A stretch of DNA of 64,000 nt from Streptococcus cristatus (lineage in GTDB: Bacteria > Bacillota > Bacilli > Lactobacillales > Streptococcaceae): NCBI RefSeq assembly GCF_008369405.1, contig NZ_VSJJ01000009.1, positions 1 through 64,000 of the forward strand. Direction: 5' to 3'. The position numbers and the translations under genes are program-made. Within the stretch, counting starts at the first letter, position 1; every line of letters begins with the position of its first letter. The notes beneath the pieces are model-generated. The model made no database searches, was not told the origin of the DNA, and was given only the letters and a program-made list of their open reading frames with translations. Shown here piece by piece: positions 21,424 to 31,259 of this stretch.

Positions 21424-21507
21424 ATGAAAAAGAAAAGTTTAGGAGTTCTATCAAACAAAGTTAGGAGGTCTTCATTTGATAATCTTAGTATAAGGGAAGA
21501 AGCTTAA
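21424..21507 (+). CDS. Possible 27-aa peptide
   Basis: ATG preceded by CAGGAG about 7 nt upstream opens 27 codons beginning MKKKSLGVLSNKVRRSS and ending IREEA. The product is basic at the N terminus and acidic at the C terminus, with no Gly-Gly leader motif and no membrane segment. It may be a real small protein or the remnant of a longer gene; repeat copy 2 follows and would act as its terminator. No family recognised. Confidence 0.3.
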   Translation: MKKKSLGVLSNKVRRSSFDNLSIREEA

Positions 21508-21527
21508 ACAATCCTTAAGAAAAAACA

Positions 21528-21704
21528 GAGAGTGGGACAGAAATCGGTAATTCGTTAGAATTCGATTTCGTCGTCCCACCTCCGCACAGTTGAGTAGGGC
21601 TGTAAAAGCTGATGAAATCAGCGTAGTAGAGCCCACTCAACCACTGCGTCTTGCTCGACAAGCCAAAGACAATTGAGAGGCTAGGACTTTTGTCCCAGCC
21701 TCTT
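21528..21704 (+). repeat. Structured intergenic repeat, copy 2
   Basis: 177 bp beginning GAGAGTGGGACAGAAATCGG and ending GTCCCAGCCTCTT. Nearly identical to copies 1 and 3. Outer arms pair (GAGAGTGGGAC with GTCCCAGCCTC), with inner hairpins GAAATCG/CGATTTC and GCTGAT-GAA-ATCAGC. It lies 10 bp past the dpr stop codon, convergent with it. Confidence 0.85.
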
Positions 21705-21714
21705 AAACATCATT

Positions 21715-22230
21715 TTACAAACCTGGTGCTTGGCCAAGCTCAGCTGTCAACATCCAGATAGTCTTTTCAAGGTCTGCCTTAGCGCCAACGAAGATATCAT
21801 TGGTTACATCGTCGCCCTCTTCATCCGTCACATCCATAGCTTCTTGGTAAAGATCTGTCAGATAACGGAAGATTTCAATCACGCGCTCCAAGCTTTCTTC
21901 AACATTCTTGCTGAATTCGCCAGCCTTTTCTTCAATTTTGCTGTGTTGGATAAACTCTGTCAGAGTTGAATAAGGCTTGCCACCCAGAGTAATCAAGCGT
22001 TCGCTGACTTCATCCAAGGTTCCATCAATTGTATCCATGTATTCGTCCATTTTTGGATGCCATACCATGAAGCCTGCACCACGCATATACCAGTGAACTT
22101 GGTGAAGAGCGATACGAGCTGTATAAAGATCTGAAACCACTTGGTTAAGAACTGCTTTTGTTTTTGGTAAAGAATTTTGGTTAGTGAAAGTTGCTACGTC
22201 TGCTGCAGCGCCATGTTTTACTTGAGTCAT
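21715..22230 (-). CDS. dpr: Dps-like peroxide resistance protein Dpr
   Basis: Ferritin-like 12-mer mini-ferritin that stores iron and limits Fenton chemistry in catalase-negative streptococci. 171 aa. Ferroxidase residues sit in ALHQVHWYMRG and WHPKMDEYMDTIDGTLDEV. The start at MTQVKHG (22230) has AGAGAGG 8 nt upstream; a frame 30 nt longer has none. It has a consensus-like promoter overlapped by a PerR-like box, as expected for peroxide-inducible dpr. Confidence 0.93.
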   Translation of the reverse strand: MTQVKHGAAADVATFTNQNSLPKTKAVLNQVVSDLYTARIALHQVHWYMRGAGFMVWHPKMDEYMDTIDGTLDEVSERLITLGGKPYSTLTEFIQHSKIEEKAGEFSKNVEESLERVIEIFRYLTDLYQEAMDVTDEEGDDVTNDIFVGAKADLEKTIWMLTAELGQAPGL

Positions 22231-22285
22231 AATGATACCTCTCTTTTTATTTGTAATCATTCTAATCTTTATTGATTATGTTTTA

Positions 22286-22314
22286 ATTATAATGCTTCTA
22301 ATTAAGAAAGTCAA
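22286..22314 (-). promoter_or_regulatory. dpr promoter with PerR-like box
   Basis: On the minus strand TTGACT (22309-22314), 17-bp spacer, TATAAT (22286-22291). The 15-mer TTATAATGCTTCTAA (plus strand, 22287-22301) matches the PerR box TTATAATnATTATAA at 12 of 14 defined positions and overlaps the -10, a position fit for repression. Confidence 0.75.
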
Positions 22315-22381
22315 GCCTTAAAACTCAAAATTTTACTTTATTAGAAAAGTTGTAAAATTTCAAAATTTTTCTGCTCAAAAT

Positions 22382-22389
22382 CACGAATA
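22382..22389 (+). promoter_or_regulatory. Possible ComX (CIN) box before the prepilin peptidase gene
   Basis: CACGAATA at about 22382-22389 matches the streptococcal CIN box TACGAATA at 7 of 8 positions and is preceded by T-rich sequence. The ATG follows 7 nt later with no Shine-Dalgarno sequence. An 8-mer with one mismatch is common by chance, so the competence role of the gene carries most of the weight. Confidence 0.4.
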
Positions 22390-22396
22390 AACAAGT

Positions 22397-23059
22397 ATGA
22401 TTCATCTATACTTTTTTCTAGTCGGAACGGTTCTAGCCTCCTTTCTAGGCTTAGTTATTGACCGCTTCCCAGAACAGTCCATCATCTCACCAAGTAGCCA
22501 CTGTGACAACTGCAAGCAGATACTCAGAGCATGGGATTTGATTCCTATCCTGTCTCAGTTGCTTAATGGCTTCCGTTGCCGTTTCTGCAAGATTCGTCTT
22601 CCTGTCTGGTATGCTGCTTTTGAGTTAGTGCTGGGCTTGCTTTTTCTAAGCTGGAGTTTAGGTTATCTTTCGCTAGCCCAGCTCTTACTGCTAACGATGG
22701 GCTTGACCTTAGCTATCTACGATCAAAGAGAGCAAGAATACCCTCTCCTAATCTGGCTAATTTTTCAGTTCTTGCTGATGGCTACAGCAGGTATCAATTC
22801 GCTCATGATTTTCTTTTTGATCCTAGGACTTCTAGCCTTCTTTTATAATCTTCGTATTGGAGCTGGCGACTTTCTATTTCTCGCTTCCTGCTCAGCTATT
22901 TTCAGCCTAACAGAAATTCTCATTCTTATCCAAATCGCTAGCTTCTCTGGTCTCGCCTGTTTCTGCTTTAAAAAGAAAAAAGACAGGCTAGCATTTGTAC
23001 CCTGTCTCTTGTTTGGTGTGGTGGTGATTATTTCTTATAAGCTGCTGCTTCTTGAATAA
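22397..23059 (+). CDS. pilD: Type IV prepilin peptidase (competence pilus)
   Basis: Bifunctional A24 peptidase/methylase that processes competence pseudopilins; pneumococcal homologue is CilC. 220 aa, polytopic. The cytoplasmic zinc loop has C36, C39, C61 and C64; the two catalytic aspartates are D109 (YDQREQEYP) and D158 in GAGD (155-158). Length is normal for Gram-positive members. Its 3' end overlaps trpA by 32 bp, tail to tail. Confidence 0.92.
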   Translation: MIHLYFFLVGTVLASFLGLVIDRFPEQSIISPSSHCDNCKQILRAWDLIPILSQLLNGFRCRFCKIRLPVWYAAFELVLGLLFLSWSLGYLSLAQLLLLTMGLTLAIYDQREQEYPLLIWLIFQFLLMATAGINSLMIFFLILGLLAFFYNLRIGAGDFLFLASCSAIFSLTEILILIQIASFSGLACFCFKKKKDRLAFVPCLLFGVVVIISYKLLLLE

Positions 23060-23807
23060 AGGCTGTTATACTGGCGTCCTTCTCATGAAGAGCTTTGACA
23101 ATCTTGGATCCGACAATGACTCCATCTGAGACTTGATTGAAGCGGTCAACATCTTCTAAAGTCGAAACGCCAAAGCCCGTCAGTACTGGAATCTCTGCAA
23201 TATCATGGAGTTTACTCAAATGTTGATCCAAATCATTGCGATAACTGCTGCTCTTACCTGTCACACCGTTGATGGCTACAGCGTAAATAAAACCTTCTGC
23301 ATCCTTAATCAACTCCTGCTGACGTTCTAGGCCAGTCGTCAGGCTCACTAAAGGAACAAGAGCGATATCTGAATCTTCCAGCAGAGGCAGGATAAAGTCC
23401 CTATGCTCGTAGGGCAGATCCGGAATAATCAATCCCTTAACCGGCGTCCTAGCCAAATCCTTGACAAAATCTTTGAGACCGTACTGGAAAATAGGATTGA
23501 AGTAAGTCATGATAATGAGAGGCAGCTGAGTGTCCAAATTCTGCAACCTTGCCACTAAAGACTTTGTTGAAGTATGGTGACCCAGGCTTCTCAGACCGGC
23601 TTCTTCAATCACTGGCCCATCTGCAACAGGATCTGAAAATGGCAGACCGATTTCAATGGCTGACACACCCAAGTTTTCCAAAAATGCGATAGTTTCTGGT
23701 AATCCGGATAAACCTTTCTCGTGATCACCAGCCATGATATAAGGAAGGAAAAGTCCCTTACCTGATTTTTTGATGGCCTCTAAATGCTGAGTGAGTGTTT
23801 TAGTCAT
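23028..23807 (-). CDS. trpA: Tryptophan synthase alpha chain
   Basis: Cleaves indole-3-glycerol phosphate to indole and G3P and passes indole to TrpB. The catalytic Glu and Asp lie in [19 protein letters not shown]; the phosphate-binding glycines lie in [10 protein letters not shown] and [10 protein letters not shown]. From the ATG at 23807 it is 259 aa; AAGGAGG ends 4 nt before this ATG, which overlaps the trpB stop region by 8 nt. Last gene of the trp operon, overlapping the convergent pilD. Confidence 0.96.
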   Translation of the reverse strand: MTKTLTQHLEAIKKSGKGLFLPYIMAGDHEKGLSGLPETIAFLENLGVSAIEIGLPFSDPVADGPVIEEAGLRSLGHHTSTKSLVARLQNLDTQLPLIIMTYFNPIFQYGLKDFVKDLARTPVKGLIIPDLPYEHRDFILPLLEDSDIALVPLVSLTTGLERQQELIKDAEGFIYAVAINGVTGKSSSYRNDLDQHLSKLHDIAEIPVLTGFGVSTLEDVDRFNQVSDGVIVGSKIVKALHEKDASITAFIQEAAAYKK

Positions 23808-25023
23808 GGTCACCTCCTTTTTGAGCCGCTTCACTTTCCAAGCGTTCCTTTACCTGAACGACATCCTTGTCACCACGGCCGGATAGGCAGACGATCATTG
23901 ATTTTTCTGGTCCCAACTCCTTAGCCAGCTTAACTGCGTAAGCAATAGCGTGGCTAGACTCTAGAGCGGGGATAATCCCTTCGATACGAGACAGGAGCTG
24001 GAAGGCTTCCAAAGCTTCTTCATCTGTGACTGGGACATAAGTGGCACGTTTGATAGCATTAAAATGAGAATGTTCAGGACCGATGCCCGGATAGTCCAGT
24101 CCAGCAGAGATAGAGAAAGCTTCCAGAATCTGGCCTTGCTCATCCTGCAAGACATCCATCAAAGCACCGTGTAAAACACCCGGCCGGCCCTTAGTTAAGG
24201 TTGCAGCGTGTTCATCTGTATCCACGCCCCGCCCAGCTGCTTCTGTTCCATACATAGCAACTGAGCTATCGTCTACAAAGGGATAAAAGAGCCCAATAGC
24301 ATTGGAACCACCGCCAACGCAGGCCACTAAAGCATCGGGTAAGGCACCTGCATTTTGCTCAGCAAACTGGCGCTTGGCCTCACGCCCAATCATACTCTGA
24401 TAGTCACGGACAATCTCTGGGAAAGGATGGGGTCCCAAGGCTGAGCCCATAATATAGTGAGTGTCATCGACCTGCGCCACCCAAGCTCGCAAGGCAGCAT
24501 TGACTGCATCCTTAAGGACTCGAGAACCATCAGTCACAGACTCTACCTTGGCTCCCAGTAGTTCCATCCGAAAGACATTGAGGGCTTGGCGCTTGACATC
24601 TTCTTCACCCATGTAGATAGTACAGTCCATGTTGAAAAGGGCTGCAGCTGTGGCAGTGGCCACTCCATGCTGACCCGCACCAGTCTCGGCAATGATTTTC
24701 TTCTTGCCCATTCGCTTGGCTAATAGGACCTGACCTAGGGCATTATTGATTTTATGAGCTCCGGTATGGTTGAGGTCTTCCCGCTTCAGATAAATCTTAG
24801 CACCGCCAGCATAGGCTGTCAGATTTTTAGCAAAATAGAGAGGATTCTCCCGTCCTACATACTGCTTCAGCAACTCGTCCAGCTCAGCCTGAAAGGTTGG
24901 GTCTTTTTTACTCTCACGGTAGGCTTTGTCCAGTTCCAAAACTGCTGTCATCAGCGTTTCGGGAACAAAGCGCCCGCCAAACTCACCATAAAATCCTTCT
25001 TGATTGGGTTGATTATATGCCAT
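23800..25023 (-). CDS. trpB: Tryptophan synthase beta chain (operon copy)
   Basis: PLP enzyme condensing indole and serine. 407 aa. PLP lysine K91 sits in the canonical HTGAHKINN, the catalytic E113 in ETGAGQHG, and the PLP phosphate loop is GGGSNAIG. All family features are standard, unlike the second trpB at 29688-30869. Its start overlaps the trpF end by 11 bp. Confidence 0.96.
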   Translation of the reverse strand: MAYNQPNQEGFYGEFGGRFVPETLMTAVLELDKAYRESKKDPTFQAELDELLKQYVGRENPLYFAKNLTAYAGGAKIYLKREDLNHTGAHKINNALGQVLLAKRMGKKKIIAETGAGQHGVATATAAALFNMDCTIYMGEEDVKRQALNVFRMELLGAKVESVTDGSRVLKDAVNAALRAWVAQVDDTHYIMGSALGPHPFPEIVRDYQSMIGREAKRQFAEQNAGALPDALVACVGGGSNAIGLFYPFVDDSSVAMYGTEAAGRGVDTDEHAATLTKGRPGVLHGALMDVLQDEQGQILEAFSISAGLDYPGIGPEHSHFNAIKRATYVPVTDEEALEAFQLLSRIEGIIPALESSHAIAYAVKLAKELGPEKSMIVCLSGRGDKDVVQVKERLESEAAQKGGDHD

Positions 25024-25600
25024 ATTTCACTCTTTCTATAAATTCTGTTATCTTTTCTAAGTCCTTCTGGCCGTCAGTTTCGACCCCGCTTGAGACATCA
25101 ACTGCGTAAGGGGCAAAATGCTGAATAGCTTCTCGGACATTCCCTGCATTCAAACCACCGGCGATAAAGAAAGGCTGATGGATTTGATTCTTGTCAAAAA
25201 CTTGCCAGTCAAAGGTCTGACCACTACCAGCAAGTGGTGCATCAAAAAGCAGATAGTCCGCTTGTTGGCAGACATCTTTTAACGCTCCCTTGACCTGATA
25301 GGCTCGAATAACCAGTCGGCCAATCTGAGTCAGGAGCTCTTCATCAAAATCGCCATGAATCTGTACCAAATCCAGACTTGCCACTGAAATAGCTTCCTGC
25401 AGCTCTATCAAGCTCGGAGAGACGAAAACTCCTACCTTTCGGACAGCAGGCGGCACCAAGGCAGCTAGCTCCTGAGCTTGCTCTAAACTGACCCTCCGAC
25501 GGCTCTCAGCAAAGACAAAGCCAATGTAATCCGCACCAGCCTGGCATGCCGTTTCCACAGCGCTGGCAGTTGATAAACCACAAATCTTAACCTTTGTCAA
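25013..25600 (-). CDS. trpF: Phosphoribosylanthranilate isomerase
   Basis: Converts PRA to CdRP in tryptophan synthesis, 195 aa. The catalytic Cys is in VKICGLS near the N terminus and the catalytic Asp in [10 protein letters not shown]. Phosphate-binding [10 protein letters not shown] is present. It overlaps trpC by 14 bp and trpB by 11 bp. The length is slightly short for the family but all strands seem present. Confidence 0.95.
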   Translation of the reverse strand: MTKVKICGLSTASAVETACQAGADYIGFVFAESRRRVSLEQAQELAALVPPAVRKVGVFVSPSLIELQEAISVASLDLVQIHGDFDEELLTQIGRLVIRAYQVKGALKDVCQQADYLLFDAPLAGSGQTFDWQVFDKNQIHQPFFIAGGLNAGNVREAIQHFAPYAVDVSSGVETDGQKDLEKITEFIERVKYGI

Positions 25601-26354
25601 TTTTCAGCTCCTTGATTTTTTCTGCCACATTCTCAGCCTGCATCAAAGCTGTTCCAACTAAAATTGCATGGAAATAAGGAGCTACCAACTCAGCATCTTC
25701 CTTGCTGAAAATAGCGGACTCAGATACGTAAACCCTGTCATCTTTGAAATAGGCAGACAGCTGGAGACTGGTATTGATATCTGTCTCAAAAGTGATTAGA
25801 TTGCGGTTATTGACACCGATTATCTGTGCTCCTATTCTATGGGCAATTTCCAGCTCCGCCAGATTATGGGTTTCAACCAGAACTTCCAAGCCTAACCCCG
25901 TCGCAAAATCATAGAGTTCTTGCAGCCGCTTTTCAGATAAGGTAGCCACAATCAGAAGAATAACTGTCGCTCCAGCATTGCGGGCGCGAACAATCTGTTT
26001 TTCATCAATGATAAAGTCCTTATTGAGGGTCGGAATGCTCACTTGACTAGAAATCTCTCTCAGGTAATCCAGATGTCCTTTGAAGAAAATCTCATCTGTC
26101 AGGACCGAAATCATAGCTGCACCGCATCGTTCATAAGTGCGGGCTTGCTCTGCAATATCCACACCGAGATTAATATCTCCCAGACTGGGGCTGGCTTTTT
26201 TGACCTCAGCAATCAGCTGCAGCTCTTGGGACTGGCTTTTGAGATACTCATAGAGGGAATAGGTCGAGCGCAGGGGCTGCAGCTCTTCATAGGACATGGC
26301 CGCCACTTCCTGCTCTTTTTGCTTAAGAATGGTTGGGAGAAATTCTTTGCTCAT
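25587..26354 (-). CDS. trpC: Indole-3-glycerol phosphate synthase
   Basis: TIM-barrel enzyme closing the indole ring, 255 aa. Signature [15 protein letters not shown] carries the substrate lysine, with [13 protein letters not shown] (catalytic Lys) and GVNNRNL. Overlaps trpD by 4 bp and trpF by 14 bp, so translation is likely coupled along the operon. Confidence 0.96.
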   Translation of the reverse strand: MSKEFLPTILKQKEQEVAAMSYEELQPLRSTYSLYEYLKSQSQELQLIAEVKKASPSLGDINLGVDIAEQARTYERCGAAMISVLTDEIFFKGHLDYLREISSQVSIPTLNKDFIIDEKQIVRARNAGATVILLIVATLSEKRLQELYDFATGLGLEVLVETHNLAELEIAHRIGAQIIGVNNRNLITFETDINTSLQLSAYFKDDRVYVSESAIFSKEDAELVAPYFHAILVGTALMQAENVAEKIKELKIDKG

Positions 26355-27355
26355 TTTTGATACTCCTGTAGTTGCTTGAGTTTTTCATAGGCCGCACCGC
26401 TGGCAATCACTTGGCGGGCCAAAGCTATTCCTTCTTCTATGCTTTCTGTTTTCCCATTAGCAAAGAAGCCTAGACCTGCATTCAGAACTGTCATTTCCAG
26501 ATAAGGGCCGGCTTGATTTTGCAGGACAGATAGCAGAATTTCCGCATTTTCCTTGGCATTACCCCCACGAATCGCTTCAAGAGGGATTTCTTCCATACCA
26601 ATATCTGACGGTAGAAAGCTATGCAGGCTGATCTCCCCATCTGCCAGCAAAGCGTACTGGGTACGACCATGAAGACCGGCCTCGTCCAGACCATCTGGAC
26701 CCGACACGACTACTGCACGCTTACGCCCCATATTTTTCAAAACTTCTGCCGTGCTCTCTAGCATATCCGGCCGGCTGGTCCCCAAAAGCTGGGTTTCTAA
26801 AACCATCGGATGAATGAGCGGCCCAGTCAGGTTCATGATAGTGGGAACACCTAGACTGAGACGAGCTGGCATGATATATTTCATAGCTGGATGAAGGTTT
26901 TTAGCAAAAAGAAAGACTATCCCCGTCTGATCAAAGACCTTACCCAAGCTGGCTGTATCCATGTTTAGGTTAATCCCCAAAGCTTCTAAAACATCAGCCG
27001 AACCTGATTTAGAGGTAATGGAACGATTGCCGTGCTTAGCCATCTTGATCCCACCACCTGCTAATACGAAAGCCGCTGTGGTCGAAACATTGAAACTAAA
27101 TGATCTGTCACCACCAGTTCCACAATTGTCCATGGCTGTGCGGATTGTAGTAGGGATCTGCGGAGTATGGCCTCGCATGGCCTGAGCTAAGGCTGTCCGT
27201 TCCTCTACTGTTTCCCCTTTCATCTTGAGAGCCAGCAAAAAGGCCGCAATTTGTGTTTCCGTTACTCTTCTAGTAACGATGCGCTCCAGCACATCTGACA
27301 CTTCCGAGCTGCTTAAATCCTTAAAATCAGCTAGTTTTGCTATAATTTCTTTCAT
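26351..27355 (-). CDS. trpD: Anthranilate phosphoribosyltransferase
   Basis: Transfers phosphoribosyl from PRPP to anthranilate, 334 aa. The PRPP loop is [16 protein letters not shown], the metal-binding region includes [10 protein letters not shown], and [21 protein letters not shown] is standard. Not fused to trpG, which lies immediately upstream. Confidence 0.96.
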   Translation of the reverse strand: MKEIIAKLADFKDLSSSEVSDVLERIVTRRVTETQIAAFLLALKMKGETVEERTALAQAMRGHTPQIPTTIRTAMDNCGTGGDRSFSFNVSTTAAFVLAGGGIKMAKHGNRSITSKSGSADVLEALGINLNMDTASLGKVFDQTGIVFLFAKNLHPAMKYIMPARLSLGVPTIMNLTGPLIHPMVLETQLLGTSRPDMLESTAEVLKNMGRKRAVVVSGPDGLDEAGLHGRTQYALLADGEISLHSFLPSDIGMEEIPLEAIRGGNAKENAEILLSVLQNQAGPYLEMTVLNAGLGFFANGKTESIEEGIALARQVIASGAAYEKLKQLQEYQK

Positions 27356-27365
27356 AATTCTTCCC

Positions 27366-27929
27366 CTATTTGACTAAGTCGATGAAATTTTTGATGGAAG
27401 ACAAGCCGTCTGGCGTGCCAATACTTTCTGGATGATACTGAAATCCATAAATGGGCAGGCTCTTGTGCTGGATGGCCATGATTGAGTTATCATCAGCTGC
27501 CCGAGCTGTCACTTCAAAGTCCTCTGGCATCTCCTCAATCAAAATCGAATGATAGCGCATGACCGGCTGCTCATCCTCTAGCCCCTCATAGATAGGAGAT
27601 TTTCCCTCAAAGCGCAGAATACTTTGCTTGCCATGCATGACTTTGGGAGCCAATCCTAGCTTTCCGCCAAATACTTCTGCAATGGCTTGATGCCCCAAAC
27701 AAATCCCTAAAATCGGCTTTTTACCAGCAAAATCACGAATGAGATTTTCCATCTGTCCTGCATCTGCTGGCCAGCCTGGACCCGGAGACAGAACCAAAGC
27801 ATCAGCTTCTTCTGCCGCTTGATAAAGACCTGCATCATCATTTCGCAAGACCTTAACTTCTGCAAAATTGCCGATATACTGGGCTAGATTATAAGTAAAA
27901 GAATCATAATTATCAATCAATAAAATCAT
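27366..27929 (-). CDS. trpG: Anthranilate synthase glutamine amidotransferase
   Basis: Class I glutaminase that feeds ammonia to TrpE, 187 aa. Catalytic Cys in [11 protein letters not shown], His and Glu in [12 protein letters not shown], oxyanion-loop LSPGPGWP. Overlaps trpE by 4 bp. PabA-like double use for folate is possible, as in bacilli, but no pab genes are nearby. Confidence 0.95.
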   Translation of the reverse strand: MILLIDNYDSFTYNLAQYIGNFAEVKVLRNDDAGLYQAAEEADALVLSPGPGWPADAGQMENLIRDFAGKKPILGICLGHQAIAEVFGGKLGLAPKVMHGKQSILRFEGKSPIYEGLEDEQPVMRYHSILIEEMPEDFEVTARAADDNSIMAIQHKSLPIYGFQYHPESIGTPDGLSSIKNFIDLVK

Positions 27930-29284
27930 TGTATATCTCCTATCTTGGTCATTGATTTGGCCTTGTTGATGGTTTCTTGGTATTCATTGGCAGGGATCGA
28001 GTCATAGACAATCCCCGCTCCAGCTTGAACGTAAGCTCTGCCATTTTTCAAAATCATAGTGCGTATAGCGATGGCAACATCCATATCCCCTGTCGCAGAC
28101 AGATAGCCGATAGCCCCCGCATAAATGCCACGCTTTTCCTGCTCCAGCTCATAAATTCGCTTCATGGCTCGAATCTTAGGCGCGCCCGAGACGGTACCAG
28201 CTGGCAGGGTTGACTTGAGCGCATCCATAGCTGTCAGTTGAGGTAAAAGCTGACCACGGACCACACTGGTCAGGTGCATGACATAGCGGAAATACTCCAC
28301 TTCCATGTACTTAGTGACTTCCACGCTGTTATTCTGGGCAATTTTACCGATATCATTACGCCCCAAATCAACTAACATGCGGTGTTCAGCCACTTCCTTC
28401 TCGTCAGCCAGCAGTTCCTTCGCCAAGGCTTTATCTTCTCTCTCATCCTTCCCACGCGGTCTGGTACCAGCAATAGGATTGGTCGTAACCTGACCCTGCT
28501 TGACAGAGACCAGACTTTCCGGGCTGGCTCCGATAATCTGATAATTCCCGAAATCATAAAAGTAGAGATAGTTAGAAGGGTTGGTCACACGCAGATTGCG
28601 ATAGTAATCCAGTGGCCTACCAGAATATTTTGCTGAAAACCGCTGACTGAGCACACATTGGAACATATCTCCCTGCCGAATCAAGCTGCGCGCTTTTTCC
28701 ACCATTTTTTCAAAAGCTGCCTGCTCGATATGACTCTGAAAGTTCAAACTGGACAGCTCCAGCGGTGATAATTCATCTGCCGCAGGCTGCGCCAGTTCAG
28801 CCATGATTCGCTCCAGACTAGCAGCTAAATCAGCTTCGCTTCTATCACTGTAGAGCGCCTCCTCAACGATATAGACCTTGTCTTTTTTATGGTCAAAAAC
28901 CATGTAACTCTCATAGATGAAAAAGTGCATATCCGGCGTTCCAATCATATCAGCTGGAATCTGGCCAATCTCTTCATAGAGGGAAATCATATCATAGCCG
29001 ACAAAACCAATAGCCCCACCACCAAAAGGCAGATCTGAATGATGGTCTTTTTTTACGGCCAACTCATGCAGATAATCCAAGGGATCTGCCTCAATTACTT
29101 GCCCGTTCTTTGTTAACCGGCCGTTTTCATAGCGAACTTCAAAGACTGGGTTATAGGCTAGGATAGAAAAGCGAGCTGTCTCGCTATCTCTCGGAATACT
29201 TTCCAAAACCACCTTGTGCTCGCCCTGAATCCGCATATAAGCTAGAATCGGCGATAAAATATCAGCTGGTAAAATCTTTTGCAT
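27926..29284 (-). CDS. trpE: Anthranilate synthase component I
   Basis: Chorismate-using subunit, 452 aa. The feedback tryptophan site LES is near the N terminus (KVVLESIPRDSE); the catalytic domain has PAGTVSGAPKIRAM, AGTRPRGKDEREDKAL and QAGAGIVYDSIPANEYQET. The Shine-Dalgarno (AGAAAG) is weak. First gene of trpEGDCFBA; it is preceded by a Trp T-box at 29395-29680. Confidence 0.96.
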   Translation of the reverse strand: MQKILPADILSPILAYMRIQGEHKVVLESIPRDSETARFSILAYNPVFEVRYENGRLTKNGQVIEADPLDYLHELAVKKDHHSDLPFGGGAIGFVGYDMISLYEEIGQIPADMIGTPDMHFFIYESYMVFDHKKDKVYIVEEALYSDRSEADLAASLERIMAELAQPAADELSPLELSSLNFQSHIEQAAFEKMVEKARSLIRQGDMFQCVLSQRFSAKYSGRPLDYYRNLRVTNPSNYLYFYDFGNYQIIGASPESLVSVKQGQVTTNPIAGTRPRGKDEREDKALAKELLADEKEVAEHRMLVDLGRNDIGKIAQNNSVEVTKYMEVEYFRYVMHLTSVVRGQLLPQLTAMDALKSTLPAGTVSGAPKIRAMKRIYELEQEKRGIYAGAIGYLSATGDMDVAIAIRTMILKNGRAYVQAGAGIVYDSIPANEYQETINKAKSMTKIGDIQ

Positions 29285-29394
29285 AATTTTTCTTTCTATT
29301 TAATCAGAAGCGTTTAAGGAGGAGCAATTTGCTAGCTATGATCGTATTTCACAAGAACAGATAGCACCTGTCCACTGTCATAACCTGCTCCAGA

Positions 29395-29680
29395 ACTACA
29401 GAAAAACGCCCGCACAGTTCATCCTGTGAGGGCGTGTCATCGCGGTGCCACCTCAGTTATGGAGTTTTCAGGCTCCACATCTCATTTACTCATTTACAGT
29501 CATTTAGATTCCTTTTAGTAGAAGGCAGCATACTGGTTTACAGCAAAGTAAGCTAACAAAGTAATAAAGGAACAACTAAATGGCAAAATTTTGACTCCAG
29601 CAGCCCATTTCATAACTTCTCCTGCCTGTTTACAGCAACCACAGACTCTCTGAAAGGAGGGATGTTACTACTCTTCTGCT
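29395..29680 (-). promoter_or_regulatory. T-box leader (Trp) of trpEGDCFBA
   Basis: The minus strand has AGGTGGCACCGCG (near 29442-29454), then a terminator ACGCCCTCACAG/CTGTGCGGGCGT followed by TTTTTC. Stem I has TCAGAGAG and GGTTGCTGTAAACAG features. The specifier TGG lies in GAAATGGGC at 29605-29607 and decodes Trp. The leader begins just after the second trpB stop codon. About 100 nt separate the terminator from trpE. Confidence 0.93.
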
Positions 29681-29687
29681 GGGTATT

Positions 29688-30869
29688 TTATTTTCTTTTT
29701 TCTAGATAGTCGGCAATGGCTGCCACATCCTTGTCTCCACGACCAGATACATTGATAATGATGATTTGGTCGGACGACAGTTGCGGAGCTCGCTTGATAG
29801 CTTCAGCAATGGCATGAGAGCTTTCGATTGCCGGCAAAATTCCTTCCTTTTGTGTCAAGAGAAGCAAGGCATCCACAGCTTCATCATCTGTCGCTGCCAC
29901 GTATTCTACTCGACCAGAATCTTTAAAGAAAGCATGTTCGGGACCAACTCCAGGATAGTCCAGGCCTGCTGAAATGGAGTAAACCGGTGCCACCTGACCA
30001 TCTTCAGCAAAGACAGCGTAGGTCTTCATACCGTCCACTACTCCGACGCTTCCCTTGGTCATGGTCGCCGCATGCTGGTCTGTATCAAGCCCACGTCCAG
30101 CCGCTTCAACACCAACCAGCTTGACTTCTTCATCCGCCACATACTGGGAGAAGGCACCAATAGCATTGGAGCCACCACCTACGCAGGCAATAACATAGTC
30201 CGGTAAGCGGCCTTCCTTGTCCAAAATCTGACGGCGAGATTCTTCACTGATGACCTTTTGAAACTCATGGACAATCGTCGGATAGGGGTGAGGTCCGACA
30301 GCCGAACCCAAAACATAGAAGGCTTCCAAATCACTCATCCAAGCTCCAAAGGCTGCATCCACAGCATCCTTAAGGGTTTTGGTGCCTGTTTCCACAGCGT
30401 GAACAGTCGCCCCCATCATTTCCATGCGGAAGACATTGAGGCGCTGGCGCTCTACATCCTCTGCACCCATGTAGACATCGCACTTCATACCAAACTTAGC
30501 TGCGGCTGCCGCAGTTGCCACACCATGCTGACCAGCTCCAGTTTCAGCGATGACTCGTGTCTTGCCCATGCGCTTAGCTAGAAGAATCTGCCCCAAAACA
30601 TTATTGAGCTTGTGAGAGCCCAGATGATTGAGATCTTCTCGCTTCAGATAAATCTTAGCTCCACCCAGATGCTGGGTCAGACTTTCTGCAAAGTAGAGCG
30701 GAGTCTCCCGGCCTGAATAATCCGCCAAATAATGTCGGTATTCCTTTAAAAATTCTGGGTCATCCTTGTACTTCTCAAAAGTCACTTCCAATTCATCCAG
30801 CAAGGCCTGGATAGGCTCCGGTACAAAGGAGCCGCCGAATTGTCCAAAATATCCTTTAGTTTCTGTCAT
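29688..30869 (-). CDS. trpB: Second tryptophan synthase beta chain
   Basis: 393-aa full-length TrpB1-type protein, clearly diverged from the operon copy. PLP lysine K87 lies in HLGSHKLNN rather than [10 protein letters not shown]109 (ETGAGQHG) and the PLP loop GGGSNAIG are intact, so it should be catalytic. It is transcribed alone between two Trp T-boxes, without a trpA partner of its own. It may supply extra indole-scavenging capacity or act with the operon TrpA; the sequence does not decide this. Confidence 0.93.
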   Translation of the reverse strand: MTETKGYFGQFGGSFVPEPIQALLDELEVTFEKYKDDPEFLKEYRHYLADYSGRETPLYFAESLTQHLGGAKIYLKREDLNHLGSHKLNNVLGQILLAKRMGKTRVIAETGAGQHGVATAAAAAKFGMKCDVYMGAEDVERQRLNVFRMEMMGATVHAVETGTKTLKDAVDAAFGAWMSDLEAFYVLGSAVGPHPYPTIVHEFQKVISEESRRQILDKEGRLPDYVIACVGGGSNAIGAFSQYVADEEVKLVGVEAAGRGLDTDQHAATMTKGSVGVVDGMKTYAVFAEDGQVAPVYSISAGLDYPGVGPEHAFFKDSGRVEYVAATDDEAVDALLLLTQKEGILPAIESSHAIAEAIKRAPQLSSDQIIIINVSGRGDKDVAAIADYLEKRK

Positions 30870-30904
30870 CTTGATTGCCTCATTTCTTTATTTTCAAGCA
30901 AAAC

Positions 30905-31150
30905 AAAAGCCCACACACAGAAAAAAACTCTGTGTGAGGGCGTAAAATCGCGGTGCCACCTCAATTATGGAAAAAGTATAGACTGCCTCCATATCTCTGT
31001 CTTGTCTAACAACAAGCTGCACTGTAAGGTGTGCTCACCGAATTTTTATTGTTTCAAATTCATTTTTTTGCATCAGCCCACTTCATAACCTTCCACTACC
31101 TGTTTCCACCAACCACAGGCTCCCTGAAAGTAGAAAAAATTATTACTTTT
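30905..31150 (-). promoter_or_regulatory. T-box leader (Trp) of the second trpB
   Basis: The minus strand has AGGTGGCACCGCG near 30950-30962 and a terminator pairing CCTCACACAGA with TCTGTGTGTGGGC before TTTTGTTTT. Stem I contains TTTCAGGGAGCC and GGTTGGTGGAAACAGG. The specifier is TGG in GAAGTGGGC, so it also reads tRNA-Trp. Closely resembles the trpE T-box in layout. Confidence 0.92.
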
Positions 31151-31259
31151 CTGATGATTGTCTAAAATTATAAAGCTTCTAAAGTCTTTTGTCAAGAGAA
31201 AAAACAGAAAAAGAATCAATTTTTATAAAAAATTCCATAAAATCCGAACATTTCCTTTG

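Larger units (their letters stand above)
21336..21714. other. Intergenic region with repeat copy 2 and a possible peptide ORF
   Basis: 379 bp between yqgQ and dpr. A terminator-like stem (AAAGACAG/CTGCCTTT, near 21387-21412) is followed by a possible 27-codon ORF at 21424-21507 and by structured repeat copy 2. Confidence 0.5.
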
